A DNA stretch of 64,000 nucleotides from contig NZ_LLWQ01000154.1 in NCBI RefSeq assembly GCF_001447385.1, positions 1-64,000 on the forward strand. The letters run 5' to 3'. Shown one piece after another: positions 48,593 through 57,783 of the stretch (the stretch's first letter is position 1; each line of letters begins with the position of its first letter). The notes beneath the pieces were generated by a model. It was given only the letters and a program-made list of their open reading frames with translations. It had not been told where the DNA came from and made no database searches. Source of the DNA: Paracoccus sp. MKU1. GTDB taxonomy: Bacteria > Pseudomonadota > Alphaproteobacteria > Rhodobacterales > Rhodobacteraceae. A program made the position numbers and the translations under genes.

Positions 48593-49458
48593 GACCCTCG
48601 GCCGATCAGCTTCGCGCCCGGGCCGAGGCCGCCTCGGCGGCATTGCCGGCGCTGATGCTGTCGGCCGAGCGGCTGGCGGCGGCGCTGGTGCCCGGCGCGC
48701 ATGGCCAGCGCCGCGCCGGCATGGGCGAGGATTTCTGGCAATACCGCCCCGCCACGGCGGGCGACACGGCGCGCAGCATCGACTGGCGCCGCTCGGCCCG
48801 CTCGGACGCGCAATTCGTCCGCGACCGCGAGGCGCAGGTGGCGCAATCGGCGGCGATCTGGGTCTCGGCCGCGGCGGGCATGGATTACACCGGCGGCCCG
48901 AACCGGCCCAGCAAGCGCGACCGCGCCGACCTGCTGGCGCTGGCGCTGGCCATGGCGCTGCTGGCCGGGGGCGAGCGCGTCGCCTTGGCCGGCCAGCCGC
49001 CGCGCCCCGGCCGTCTTCAGGCCGAGCGCATGGCCCAGGCGCTGGTTGCCCGCCCGGCGCTGGACCGCGACGAGGACGCACCGCCGGCCGAGGCTTTGCG
49101 CCCCGGCCAGCGCGTCATCCTGTTCGACGATTTCCTGGGCGATCCGCAGCCGGTGCTGGACTATCTTGGCCGTGCCGCCAGCCTTGGCGTGCAAGGCGCG
49201 CTGATGCAGGTGCTGGACCCGGACGAGGATGGCTTTCCCTGGCGGGGCGCGGTGCTGTTCCGCTCGGCCTCGGGGGCATTGCGCCACGACACGCGCGATG
49301 CGGGCGGGTTGCGCTCGCCCTATCTGGCGCGGCTGGCCGAGCGGCGCGAGTTGCTGGCCAGCGCTGCGCGCGTGGCGGGCTGGCATTTCGGCATGCATGA
49401 CACCGGGGCGCCGCCCTCGCAGGCGCTGCTCTGGCTCTGGACGGTGCTGGAGGGCTGA
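48589..49458 (+). CDS. DUF58 domain protein
   Basis: A 289-residue protein of the DUF58 family, which contains a VWA-like fold. The family motif lies in GMGEDFWQYRPATAGDTARS and IDWRRSARSDAQFVRDREAQ. It begins with GTG overlapping the moxR stop (GTGA) and ends sharing one base with the next ATG (TGATG). DUF58 proteins partner MoxR ATPases, as in other MoxR systems. No membrane segment is evident, so it is probably cytosolic or peripheral. Confidence 0.92.
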   Translation: MRPSADQLRARAEAASAALPALMLSAERLAAALVPGAHGQRRAGMGEDFWQYRPATAGDTARSIDWRRSARSDAQFVRDREAQVAQSAAIWVSAAAGMDYTGGPNRPSKRDRADLLALALAMALLAGGERVALAGQPPRPGRLQAERMAQALVARPALDRDEDAPPAEALRPGQRVILFDDFLGDPQPVLDYLGRAASLGVQGALMQVLDPDEDGFPWRGAVLFRSASGALRHDTRDAGGLRSPYLARLAERRELLASAARVAGWHFGMHDTGAPPSQALLWLWTVLEG

Positions 49459-51380
49459 TGCTGCTCATTGGTCCCATCGGTTTCCTGACGCCCTGGATCC
49501 TCGCGGCGCTGGCGGCGCTGCCGGTGCTGTGGCTGATCCTGCGCGCCATGCCGCCTTCGCCCAAGCTGGTGCGTTTTCCGGGCACGCGGCTGCTTCTGGG
49601 GCTCAAGGATCCGCATCCGGTGGCGCGGCACACGCCCTGGTGGCTGCTTCTCTTGCGGGTGCTGGCGATCGCGGCGCTGATCCTGGGCTTTGCCGGGCCG
49701 GTCTGGAAGCCCTCGCCGGATCAGGTCGGGCAGGGGCCGCTGCTGATCGTGATGGATGCCGGCTGGGCCGCCGCGCCCGACTGGCCGCAGCGCCAGGCCC
49801 GCGCCCTGCGCGCGCTGGACCAGGCGGGGGCCGAGGGCCGGCCGGCGGCGCTGCTGGTCGGCGACGGCCGGGACGAGGGGGCGCTGCCCTTTCTGCCGGC
49901 GGCCGAGCTTGCCGCGCAGCTGCGTGCCCTGCGCCCCGCGGCGTGGGAGACGCGCTATCCCCCCGACCCCGAGCCGGTGCTGGCCGGGGCGCCCTCCGGC
50001 CTGTCGGTGCTGTGGCTCAGCGATGGGCTGGACCATCCCGGCCGGGCGGAATGGCTGGCCGCCTTGTCCGGGCGCGGCAGCGTGACCGTGGTGCCGCCCG
50101 AGGGACCGCGCCAGTCGCTGGAGCTGGTGCCGGGCGACCAGCCGGCGCTGCGGCTGCGCTCGACCGGGGCCGCCGCCCCCGATGTGCTGGCCATCGGCCT
50201 CGACCCGCAGGGCACGCCGCGCGAACTGGCGCGGCTGCAACCCGGCGAGGGCGCGGACGACGAGGCGGGCGTGATCAGCCGGCTGATTCCCATCGCGCTG
50301 CCCTCGGAATTGCGCAACCGCATCACCCGCTTCGAGATCGAGGGCCATGCCTCGGCCGGGGCGGTGCTGCTGGCCGACGATTCCCTGCGCCGGCGCAAGG
50401 TGGCGCTGGTCGGCGACGACCGCGCCAGCGAGGGCCAGAGGCTGCTGTCGCCGCTGCATTATCTGCGCCGGGCGCTGTCGCCGACCACCGACCTGATCGA
50501 AGGCGGCCTGGGCGATGTGCTGCAAGCCTCGCCCGACGTGATCGTGCTGGCCGACCAGTTCGGGCTGGCCGAGGCGGCGGCTCTGCGCGACTGGGTCGAG
50601 GGCGGCGGGCTGCTGATCCGCTTTGCCGGGCCGCGCATGGCCGCGTCCGAACGGCTGAGCGAGGAACCGCTCTTGCCCGTGCGCCTGCGTGCCGGCGGGC
50701 GCGACATCGGCGGGGCGCTGGCCTGGGGCGAGCCGCGCAGCGTCGCGCCCTTCGCCGCCGACGGACCCTTTGCCGGGCTTTCGGTGCCGGGCGACGCGAC
50801 GGTGCGCGCCCAGCTTCTGGCCGAGCCAGCGCCCGATCTGGGCGAGCGCACCATCGCCCAGCTTTCCGACGGCACGCCGCTGGTGACGCGGGCGCCCTTG
50901 GGGCAGGGGCAGCTGGTGCTGTTCCACACCACGGCCAATGCGGAATGGTCGAGCCTGGCGATCTCGGGCCTGTTCGTCGAGATGCTGGACCGGCTGGTGC
51001 GCAGCGCCCGGGTCAGCGCCCAGGCGCCCGAGGCGGATCGCGCCGAACAGCCCTTCTGGCTGCCGGAACTGGTGCTGGACGGCTTCGGCCGCACGACCGA
51101 GCCGCAGGACACCGCCCCGGTCGCCGCCGCCGATTTCGCGCGCGGACCGGCGCCGGGTGCCCCCGCCGGACTTTACCGCGGCGGCGAGCGCATGGCGGCG
51201 CTGAATGCGGGCGGGCCGATGGCGCTGGCCGACTGGCCCGGCGCCCCCATCGAACGCGCGGCGCAGGCCCCGGGCCTCGACCTGCGTGGCTGGCTGATCG
51301 CGCTGGCGGCGCTGCTGTTCGCGCTGGATGCGCTCGGCAGCGCCTGGCTGGCGCGCGGCAGGCAGAGGGCGATGGCATGA
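49458..51380 (+). CDS. BatA-like (aerotolerance N-terminal domain) membrane protein
   Basis: A 640-residue inner-membrane protein. Two helices open the chain (residues 8-25 and 58-78: FLTPWILAALAALPVLWLIL, LLLLRVLAIAALILGFAGPV), flanking the basic loop SPKLVRFPGTRLLLGLKDP that defines the BatA/aerotolerance N-terminal domain. A large periplasmic-type region follows, with a VWA-like part (LLIVMDAGWAAAPDW), and the C-terminus carries one more helix (GWLIALAALLFALDALGSAW). It overlaps both neighbours by one to four bases. Alphaproteobacteria often have this module fused to DUF4159; here they are two genes. Confidence 0.85.
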   Translation: MLLIGPIGFLTPWILAALAALPVLWLILRAMPPSPKLVRFPGTRLLLGLKDPHPVARHTPWWLLLLRVLAIAALILGFAGPVWKPSPDQVGQGPLLIVMDAGWAAAPDWPQRQARALRALDQAGAEGRPAALLVGDGRDEGALPFLPAAELAAQLRALRPAAWETRYPPDPEPVLAGAPSGLSVLWLSDGLDHPGRAEWLAALSGRGSVTVVPPEGPRQSLELVPGDQPALRLRSTGAAAPDVLAIGLDPQGTPRELARLQPGEGADDEAGVISRLIPIALPSELRNRITRFEIEGHASAGAVLLADDSLRRRKVALVGDDRASEGQRLLSPLHYLRRALSPTTDLIEGGLGDVLQASPDVIVLADQFGLAEAAALRDWVEGGGLLIRFAGPRMAASERLSEEPLLPVRLRAGGRDIGGALAWGEPRSVAPFAADGPFAGLSVPGDATVRAQLLAEPAPDLGERTIAQLSDGTPLVTRAPLGQGQLVLFHTTANAEWSSLAISGLFVEMLDRLVRSARVSAQAPEADRAEQPFWLPELVLDGFGRTTEPQDTAPVAAADFARGPAPGAPAGLYRGGERMAALNAGGPMALADWPGAPIERAAQAPGLDLRGWLIALAALLFALDALGSAWLARGRQRAMA

Positions 51381-52213
51381 CGAGATGGCTTCTGACCTTC
51401 GCCGCGCTGTTCTGGGCCACCGCGCTTTGGGCGCAGGACGAGCCCGACCCCCGGCTGGTGCGCGCTGCCGACGAGGTCGCCCTGGCCTATCTCGTCACCG
51501 GCGATGCCGAGGTCGATGCCGCCTCCGAGGCCGGGCTGCGCGGCTTGTCGCAGGTCCTGACCGCCCGCACCACCGTCGAGCCGGGCGAGCCTATCGGCAT
51601 CGATCCCGAGCAGGACGACCTGTCGCTGCTGACCTTTCTCTATTGGCCGGTGACCGAGACGCAGGCGCCACCCTCGCCGCAGGCCTATGTCCGGCTAAAC
51701 CATTTCCTGCGCTCCGGCGGGATGATCCTCTTCGACACCCGCGACGGCGACATCGCGGGCCTGGGCGGCCCGGACGGCGGCGCGGCGCTCCAGGCGCTGG
51801 CGGCGCCGCTGGACATCCCGCCGCTGGCGCCGATTCCCGCCGATCACGTCATCACCCGCAGCTTCTACCTGCTCCGGGATTTCCCCGGCCGCTACCAGGG
51901 CCGCGAGGTCTGGGCCGAGGCGCCGCCCGCCGATGCCCAGGCGGCCGAGGGCGTGCCCTTCCGCAATCTCAACGACGGCGTCTCGCCGGTCATCATCGGC
52001 GGCAATGCCTGGGCCGAGGCCTGGGCGCTGGATGAGAACGGCCTGCCCATGTTCAGCATCGGCTCGGGCTTCGAGGGCGAGCGCCAGCGCGAGATGGCCT
52101 ATCGCTTCGGCGTCAACCTGGTCATGTATGTGCTGACCGGCAACTACAAATCCGACCAGGTGCATGTGCCCGCCCTGCTGGAGCGGCTGCGGCAAGAGGA
52201 GGTCGTGCAATGA
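51377..52213 (+). CDS. DUF4159 domain protein
   Basis: A 278-residue exported protein. The signal peptide is MTRWLLTFAALFWATALWAQ, and the remainder is a DUF4159 domain with LSLLTFLYWPVTETQAPP, YVRLNHFLRSGGMILFDTRD and RQREMAYRFGVNLVMYVLTG. The fold resembles class I glutamine amidotransferases but no catalytic cysteine is evident. It overlaps the BatA-like gene by ATGA (start 51377, stop of the previous gene 51380) and the following gene by ATGA. The function is not established. Confidence 0.88.
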   Translation: MTRWLLTFAALFWATALWAQDEPDPRLVRAADEVALAYLVTGDAEVDAASEAGLRGLSQVLTARTTVEPGEPIGIDPEQDDLSLLTFLYWPVTETQAPPSPQAYVRLNHFLRSGGMILFDTRDGDIAGLGGPDGGAALQALAAPLDIPPLAPIPADHVITRSFYLLRDFPGRYQGREVWAEAPPADAQAAEGVPFRNLNDGVSPVIIGGNAWAEAWALDENGLPMFSIGSGFEGERQREMAYRFGVNLVMYVLTGNYKSDQVHVPALLERLRQEEVVQ

Positions 52214-54312
52214 GCGGGCTCGCCTTCGATCCGCTGCTGCCCTGGCCCCTGGTCGGCGGGCTGGCGGCGCTGGCGCTCTTGGTGGCGCTGTGGTCGCTGT
52301 GGCGCGGTCTGCGCGGCTGGGCCTGGCGCGGCATCGCCGGGCTGGCGGCGGTGGCGGCGCTGGCCGGGCCGGCGCTGGAATCGGGCATCCGCAACAAGCT
52401 GTCCGACATCGTGATCCTGCTCGACGACCGCAGCGCCAGCCAGTCCTTGCCGGGCCGTGCCGAGCAGACCGATGCGGCCGTCGAGGAGCTGACCCGCCAG
52501 CTCTCTGGCCTGCCCGATACCGAGATTCGCCGCGTGACCGTCGCCGACGACCCCGACGGCACGCTGATGGGCACGGCGCTGACCCGGGCGCTGGCTGCCG
52601 AGCCGCAGGCCCGTCTGGCCGGCGTGGTCGCCGTCACCGACGGGCTGGCCCATGACGCGCCGATGGTCCCGGCCTCGGCCCCCGCCCCGGTGCATGTGCT
52701 GCTGACCGGGCAGGCGCAGGACTGGGACCGCCGGCTGGTGATCGAGGAGGCCCCGGCCTATGGACTGATCGGCAAGCCCGTCACCATCCGCCTGCGCGTC
52801 GAGGATCAGGGCGCTGTCCCCGAGCAGGTGGCGCAGACCCCCGCCCGGCTGCGCATCCTGCTGGACGGCGAAGAGATGCGCCGCCTCGACCTGCCGCCGG
52901 GCGTGACGCTGGACCTGCCGGTGGTGCCGGAACATGCCGGGCAGAACGTGGTCTCGATCGAATTCGATGCGCCCGAGGCCGAGGTGCCGGAACTGACCGA
53001 CCGCAACAACGCGGCCGCCGTGCAGATCCAGGGCGTGCGCGACCGGCTGCGGGTTCTGCTGGTCTCGGGTGCGCCGCACGCAGGCGAAAGAACCTGGCGC
53101 AACCTGTTGAAATCGGATGCGAACGTGGACTTGATCCACTTCACCATCCTGCGGCCGCCGGACAAGATGGATGCGGTTCCCGTCGATGAGCTGTCGCTGA
53201 TCGCCTTTCCGACCCAGGAACTGTTCATGGAGCGGATCCGGGATTTCGACCTGATCATCTTCGACCGCTACCGGGTGCGCGGCATCCTGCTGCCGCAATA
53301 TTACGACAATATCCGGCGCTATGTCGAAGAAGGCGGCGCCATCCTGGTCTCGGCCGGGCCCGAGATGTCCTCGGTGGAAAGCCTGAACCTGTCGCCCCTG
53401 GGCGCGATCCTGCCCGCCCGCCCCACCGGCCGGGTCTATGACGACCCCTTCTTGCCGAGCCTGACCGAGGATGGCGAGCGCCACCCCGTCACCTCCGACC
53501 TGCCCGGTGCCCCGGCGGAGGGTTCGGAAAGCCATTGGGGCCGCTGGCTGCGCATGTCGCAGGTAATCCCCGATCCGCGCGCCCAGGTGGTGCTGAGCGG
53601 TGCGCGGGACGAGCCGCTGCTGCTGCTCAGCCGCGTGGGCGAGGGGCGGGTGGCGATGCTGACCTCGGACCAGGTCTGGCTCTGGGGCCGCGGCTTCGAG
53701 GGCGGCGGGCCGCAGCTCGAGCTGCTGCGCCGCATCGCGCATTGGTCGATGCAGGAGCCGGAACTGGAGGAGGAGACGCTGTTGGCCGATGTCAGCGGCG
53801 AGCTGACGGTGACCATCACCCGCCGCACCATGAACGTGACCGCCGGCCCGGTCCGCATCACCCGCCCCGACGGCGAGACCGAAGAGCTCGCGCTGACCGA
53901 AGCCGGCCCGGGCCGCTTCACCGCGCGCTGGACGGCGCCGGGGCCGGGGCTCTACCGGCTGGCGGATGGCGAGATCCGCCGCGTCCTGGCGCTCGGCCCC
54001 GCCGCGCCGCGCGAATTCGAGGAAACCGTCGCCTCGGGCGCCGTGCTGGGGCCGCTGGCCGAGGCGACGCAGGGCGCGGTGCTGCCGCTTTCCGAGGGCA
54101 TGCCCGGCCTGCGCACGGTGCGCGAGGGACGGCCGGCGCATGGCCAGGGCGTGGGCGGGCCGTGGATCGCCATCACCCCGCGCGACGCGGCCTCGGTCAG
54201 CGGGATGACGCATCGGCCGCTGCTGCCGGGCTGGACGTGGCTGGCGCTGATCGCTGGGCTGGCGCTGGCCGGCTGGCTGGCCGAGGGCCGCGGCCGGCTG
54301 CGCGGCACCTGA
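52210..54312 (+). CDS. Large membrane protein of the MoxR-DUF58-DUF4159 operon
   Basis: A 700-residue protein with N-terminal helices (about residues 15-30 and 40-60: [40 protein letters not shown]) and one at the C-terminus ([20 protein letters not shown]). The middle contains a VWA-like start ([20 protein letters not shown]) and a glutamine-amidotransferase-like region ([40 protein letters not shown]). It is the last member of the overlapping operon. The function is unknown; the pattern suggests envelope maintenance together with the MoxR ATPase. Confidence 0.85.
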   Translation: MSGLAFDPLLPWPLVGGLAALALLVALWSLWRGLRGWAWRGIAGLAAVAALAGPALESGIRNKLSDIVILLDDRSASQSLPGRAEQTDAAVEELTRQLSGLPDTEIRRVTVADDPDGTLMGTALTRALAAEPQARLAGVVAVTDGLAHDAPMVPASAPAPVHVLLTGQAQDWDRRLVIEEAPAYGLIGKPVTIRLRVEDQGAVPEQVAQTPARLRILLDGEEMRRLDLPPGVTLDLPVVPEHAGQNVVSIEFDAPEAEVPELTDRNNAAAVQIQGVRDRLRVLLVSGAPHAGERTWRNLLKSDANVDLIHFTILRPPDKMDAVPVDELSLIAFPTQELFMERIRDFDLIIFDRYRVRGILLPQYYDNIRRYVEEGGAILVSAGPEMSSVESLNLSPLGAILPARPTGRVYDDPFLPSLTEDGERHPVTSDLPGAPAEGSESHWGRWLRMSQVIPDPRAQVVLSGARDEPLLLLSRVGEGRVAMLTSDQVWLWGRGFEGGGPQLELLRRIAHWSMQEPELEEETLLADVSGELTVTITRRTMNVTAGPVRITRPDGETEELALTEAGPGRFTARWTAPGPGLYRLADGEIRRVLALGPAAPREFEETVASGAVLGPLAEATQGAVLPLSEGMPGLRTVREGRPAHGQGVGGPWIAITPRDAASVSGMTHRPLLPGWTWLALIAGLALAGWLAEGRGRLRGT

Positions 54313-54377
54313 CGCCGCGAAACTTGCCAAGATCGCGCCCCGTTGCTAGGCAAATGAAAACATTCCAAGAGGACCGC

Positions 54378-54869
54378 ATGGCCGCCGCCCCGAACGATGA
54401 CCAGACCGCCTATATCCCGCCGACCGAAGTCGATCTGGGGATGATCAAGCGCATCCTGCCGCATCGCTATCCTTTCCTCTTGGTGGACCGGGTCCGCGAC
54501 ATCGTGCCGGGCGAAAGCTGCGTCGGCGTCAAGAACGTGACCGCGAACGAGCCGCATTTCGAAGGGCATTTCCCGCAGGAGCCGGTGATGCCCGGCGTGC
54601 TGATCATCGAGGCCATGGCGCAGTCGGCGGCGGTGCTGGTCGGCGTCACGCTGGATCTCGCCGGCAAGGGCATGGGCACCTATTTCATGTCCATCGACAA
54701 ATGCCGCTTCCGCCAGAAGGTGGTGCCGGGGGACGTGCTGGAACTGCACATGAAGACCCTGCGCGGCGGCGGCAAGATCTGGAAATTCGAGGGCCGCGCC
54801 ATCGTCAACGGCCAGCTCGCCGCCGAGGCCGAGGTCATGGCCATGCTGAACCGTGGCGACAATGGCTGA
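54378..54869 (+). CDS. fabZ: 3-hydroxyacyl-ACP dehydratase FabZ
   Basis: FabZ dehydrates 3-hydroxyacyl-ACP in fatty acid synthesis and competes with LpxA for 3-hydroxyacyl-ACP. The 163-residue protein has the hotdog fold with [13 protein letters not shown] and the catalytic [20 protein letters not shown] (histidine and glutamate). The ATG at 54378 follows AAGAGGA; an ATG eight codons earlier is possible. Its end overlaps lpxA by eight bases. The usual upstream partner lpxD is not here. Confidence 0.96.
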   Translation: MAAAPNDDQTAYIPPTEVDLGMIKRILPHRYPFLLVDRVRDIVPGESCVGVKNVTANEPHFEGHFPQEPVMPGVLIIEAMAQSAAVLVGVTLDLAGKGMGTYFMSIDKCRFRQKVVPGDVLELHMKTLRGGGKIWKFEGRAIVNGQLAAEAEVMAMLNRGDNG

Positions 54870-55647
54870 AACCCGCATCCATCCCTCGGCCGTCGTGGAC
54901 CCCGCCGCGAAGATCGGCGAGGGATGCGAGATCGGCCCGTTCTGCGTCATCGGCCCCCAGGTCGTCCTGGGCCGCGACGTGGTGCTGAAATCGCATGTTG
55001 TCGTGGCGGGCGAGACCACGATCGGCGGTGGCACCACGGTCTTTCCCTTCGCCTCGCTGGGCGAGGTGCCGCAGGACCTGAAGTTCCGCGGCGAGCTTAC
55101 CCGGCTGGAGATTGGTGCCCGCAACCGCATCCGCGAATATGTCACCATGAATCCCGGCACCGAGGGCGGCGGCGGCGTCACCCGCATCGGCGATGACGGG
55201 CTGTTCATGGCCGGCAGCCATGTCGCGCATGACTGCCAGATCGGCAACCGGGTGATTCTGGTCAACAATGCCTCGGTTGCCGGCCATTGCGTGCTCGAGG
55301 ACGACGTGATCGTCGGCGGCCTGTCGGGCGTGCACCAGTTCGTGCGCATCGGCCGCGGCGCGATGATCGGCGCGGTGACCATGGTGACGGCGGACGTGAT
55401 CCCCTTCGGCCTGGTGCAGGGGCCGCGCGGCCATCTGGACGGGCTGAACCTGGTGGGGCTGAAGCGCCGCGGCGCCTCGCGCGAGGAAATCCACGCACTG
55501 CGCGACATGCTGGCGCAACTGGGCCAAGGCAGCTTCCGCGACACCGCCCGGCATCTGGCCGAGGCCGAGAACGGCCCGATGGTGCGCGAGGTGCTGGACT
55601 TCATCCTCGGCCCCTCGGACCGCAGCTTCCTGGCCCCGCATCCGTGA
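54862..55647 (+). CDS. lpxA: UDP-N-acetylglucosamine acyltransferase
   Basis: LpxA performs the first committed step of lipid A synthesis. The 261-residue protein is a left-handed beta helix with hexapeptide repeats ([39 protein letters not shown]) and the catalytic histidine region [20 protein letters not shown], followed by a C-terminal helical part. The start at ATG 54862 lies inside the fabZ end; a GTG nine bases earlier is less likely. Confidence 0.97.
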   Translation: MAETRIHPSAVVDPAAKIGEGCEIGPFCVIGPQVVLGRDVVLKSHVVVAGETTIGGGTTVFPFASLGEVPQDLKFRGELTRLEIGARNRIREYVTMNPGTEGGGGVTRIGDDGLFMAGSHVAHDCQIGNRVILVNNASVAGHCVLEDDVIVGGLSGVHQFVRIGRGAMIGAVTMVTADVIPFGLVQGPRGHLDGLNLVGLKRRGASREEIHALRDMLAQLGQGSFRDTARHLAEAENGPMVREVLDFILGPSDRSFLAPHP

Positions 55648-55657
55648 GACAGCATCC

Positions 55658-56455
55658 ATGAGCCGCATCGCCCTGATCGCCGGCGAGGGCCGCCTTGCCC
55701 CCGCCATTGCCGCGGCGCTGGACCAGCCGCTGGTCTATGCGCTGGACAACCTGAAGCCGCAGGTCGAGGCGAAACCCTTCCGCCTGGAACGGCTGGTGCC
55801 CTTCCTGGACGAATTGACCGACCAGGGCGTGACACAGGCGGTCTTCGCCGGCGCCATCCGCCGCCCGAAGATCGAGCCGGAGCTTTTCGACGCGCGCACC
55901 CTGACCATCGTGCCGCGCATCCTGATGGGGATGCAGTCGGGCGATGACGCGGCCCTGCGCGCGGTCCTCGACGTCTTCGAGGAAGCCGGCATATCCATCT
56001 GTTCCGTTGACCAGATCCTGCCGGATCTGGTGCCGGGCGAGGGGGTTCTTGCGGGCGAGCCGAGCCCGCGTGACCAGAAGGATGCCGCCCGCGCCGCCGA
56101 GATCGTCCGCGGCCTCGGCGCGCTGGATATCGGCCAGGGCGCGGTGGTGGCGCAGGGGCTCTGCCTTGCCGTCGAGGCGCTGCCGGGCACCCAGGCCATG
56201 CTGGAGTTCGCGCGCCTCCATGCCGGCCTGAAACCCGACCCCAAAGGGGCGGGCGGCGTGCTCTACAAGGCGCCGAAACCCGGCCAGGACCGCCGCATCG
56301 ACCTGCCGACCATCGGCCCGGATACCGTGACGCAGGCCGCCGAGGCCGGGCTGGCCGGCATCGCCTGGGAGGCGGGCAGCGTCATCCTGCTGGAACGCAC
56401 CGAGGCAATGCGCCGCGCCCAGGCGGCGGGGCTGTTTCTCTGGGCGCGCGGTTAA
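55658..56455 (+). CDS. lpxI: UDP-2,3-diacylglucosamine pyrophosphatase LpxI
   Basis: LpxI hydrolyses UDP-2,3-diacylglucosamine to lipid X and UMP, replacing LpxH in alphaproteobacteria. The 265-residue protein is the DUF1009 family: IALIAGEGRLAPAIAAALDQ at the N-terminus, QAVFAGAIRRPKIEPELFDA in the middle and a C-terminal catalytic part with APKPGQDRRIDLPTIGPDTV. It follows lpxA by ten bases. Two palindromic repeats separate it from lpxB. Confidence 0.95.
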   Translation: MSRIALIAGEGRLAPAIAAALDQPLVYALDNLKPQVEAKPFRLERLVPFLDELTDQGVTQAVFAGAIRRPKIEPELFDARTLTIVPRILMGMQSGDDAALRAVLDVFEEAGISICSVDQILPDLVPGEGVLAGEPSPRDQKDAARAAEIVRGLGALDIGQGAVVAQGLCLAVEALPGTQAMLEFARLHAGLKPDPKGAGGVLYKAPKPGQDRRIDLPTIGPDTVTQAAEAGLAGIAWEAGSVILLERTEAMRRAQAAGLFLWARG

Positions 56456-56457
56456 AC

Positions 56458-56508
56458 GGGTATCTGGAAAACGGCGAAAGAGCTTGCTTCACCGTTTCGC
56501 AAATACTC
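56458..56508. repeat. Imperfect palindromic repeat between lpxI and lpxB
   Basis: GGGTATCTGGAAAACGG (56458-56474) pairs imperfectly with ACCGTTTCGCAAATACTC (56491-56508). It starts just after the lpxI stop and belongs to the GTATTTG repeat family. Confidence 0.75.
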
Positions 56509-56536
56509 AAGTGACGATGCCGCGCGAGCGGCAGGT

Positions 56537-56589
56537 GGGTATTTGAACAACGAAGAAGACCGGGGTGCTTCTTCGTTGTTCAAATACCC
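56537..56589. repeat. Perfect palindromic repeat between lpxI and lpxB
   Basis: A perfect 22-base inverted repeat: left arm 56537-56558 beginning GGGTATTTGAACAACGAAGA, right arm 56568-56589, with a nine-base spacer. It lies 30 bases upstream of lpxB inside an otherwise co-directional gene cluster. Confidence 0.95.
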
Positions 56590-56619
56590 GTATCGGGGCA
56601 TGGCAAGCGGAGCGGCGCG

Positions 56620-57783
56620 ATGAAATTCTTCCTGATCGCGGGCGAGCCTTCGGGTGACAATCTGGGCGGCGCCCTGATGGATGGCCTGAAGAGCCTCGAT
56701 CCGGGCGCCGAATTCCTGGGCGTCGGTGGGCCCGCCATGACCGCGCAGGGGCTGGAAAGCCGCTTTCCCATGGAGGAACTGAGCCTGATGGGCATCTGGG
56801 AGGTGCTGCCGAAGTATCGCGCGCTCAAGGCCCGGATCGCCGAGACCGCCCGCGCCGTTGCCGAGGCCCGGCCCGATGCGCTGATCACCATCGACAGCCC
56901 GGATTTCTGCCTGCGCGTCGCGCGCCAGGCGCGGGCGCTGAACCCGCAGCTGCGCACCATCCATTATGTCGCGCCCTCGGTCTGGGCCTGGCGGCCGGGG
57001 CGGGCGAAGAAGATGGCCGAGGCGATCGATCATGTGCTGGCGATTCTGCCCTTCGAGCCGCCGCTGATGCAGGCCGCCGGCATGAGCTGCGATTTCGTCG
57101 GCCATCCCATCGTCGCCGAGCCGGTGGCGGGCGCGGCCGAGGCGGCGGCTTTTCGCGCCGCGCACGGCATCGCGGCGGATGCGCCGCTGGTGCTGTGCCT
57201 GCCGGGCTCGCGCCGGACCGAGGTGGGCCGGCTGGGTCCGCGCTTCGACGAGGCGTTGATCCGGCTGCGCGACCGGGTGCCCGAGATTCGCGTGGTGATC
57301 CCGACCGTGCGGGGCGTCTCGGGGTTGGTGCGCGACATGGCGCGGCGCTGGCCGACAGCGCCGGTGGTGGTCGAGCGGCCCGAGGAAAAGCGGGCCGCCT
57401 TTGCCGCCGCCGACCTGGCGCTGGCGGCCTCGGGGACGGTCAGCCTGGACCTGGCCGCGAACGACGTGCCCATGGTGATCGGCTATGACGTGGCGCCGCT
57501 CAGCCGGCTCATCATCGGGTTGCTGCTTCGGACCGACACGGTGACGCTGGTCAACCTGGTCAGCGAGACACGCGCGGTGCCGGAATATTTGGGCCGCAAC
57601 TGCCAGCCGGGGCCGATGTCGCAGGCGCTCTACCGGCTGGTCGAGGACCCCGAGGAACGCGCGGCGCAGCGCGCCGCCATGGTGCTGACCATGGAGCGGC
57701 TGGGGCGCGGCGGCGAGGCTCCCGGCCTGCGCGCCGCGCGTTCGGTCATGGCGGTGATCAGTTCTGCGCCGCGACCACGATGA
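56620..57783 (+). CDS. lpxB: Lipid-A-disaccharide synthase
   Basis: LpxB (glycosyltransferase family 19) joins lipid X and UDP-diacylglucosamine. The 387-residue protein starts MKFFLIAGEPSGDNLGGALM, the family signature, and contains TIHYVAPSVWAWRPGRAKKM, MSCDFVGHPIVAEPV and LPGSRRTEVGRLGPRFDEAL in the nucleotide-sugar site. It is separated from lpxI by two palindromic repeats, so its expression may be partly uncoupled. Its last 26 bases overlap the convergent ridA-like gene. Confidence 0.97.
   Translation: MKFFLIAGEPSGDNLGGALMDGLKSLDPGAEFLGVGGPAMTAQGLESRFPMEELSLMGIWEVLPKYRALKARIAETARAVAEARPDALITIDSPDFCLRVARQARALNPQLRTIHYVAPSVWAWRPGRAKKMAEAIDHVLAILPFEPPLMQAAGMSCDFVGHPIVAEPVAGAAEAAAFRAAHGIAADAPLVLCLPGSRRTEVGRLGPRFDEALIRLRDRVPEIRVVIPTVRGVSGLVRDMARRWPTAPVVVERPEEKRAAFAAADLALAASGTVSLDLAANDVPMVIGYDVAPLSRLIIGLLLRTDTVTLVNLVSETRAVPEYLGRNCQPGPMSQALYRLVEDPEERAAQRAAMVLTMERLGRGGEAPGLRAARSVMAVISSAPRPR

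Noticed and set aside
49229..51376. Upstream extension of the DUF4159 frame through the BatA-like gene
   Set aside because: In this region the other frame encodes recognisable BatA-like motifs and helices; the extension is arginine/alanine/glycine-rich shadow sequence.
57583..57600. GAATATTTGGGCC resembling the dispersed repeat arm inside lpxB
   Set aside because: It encodes conserved lpxB residues (PEYLGRN) and lacks the following CAACGAAG part, so the match is coincidental.
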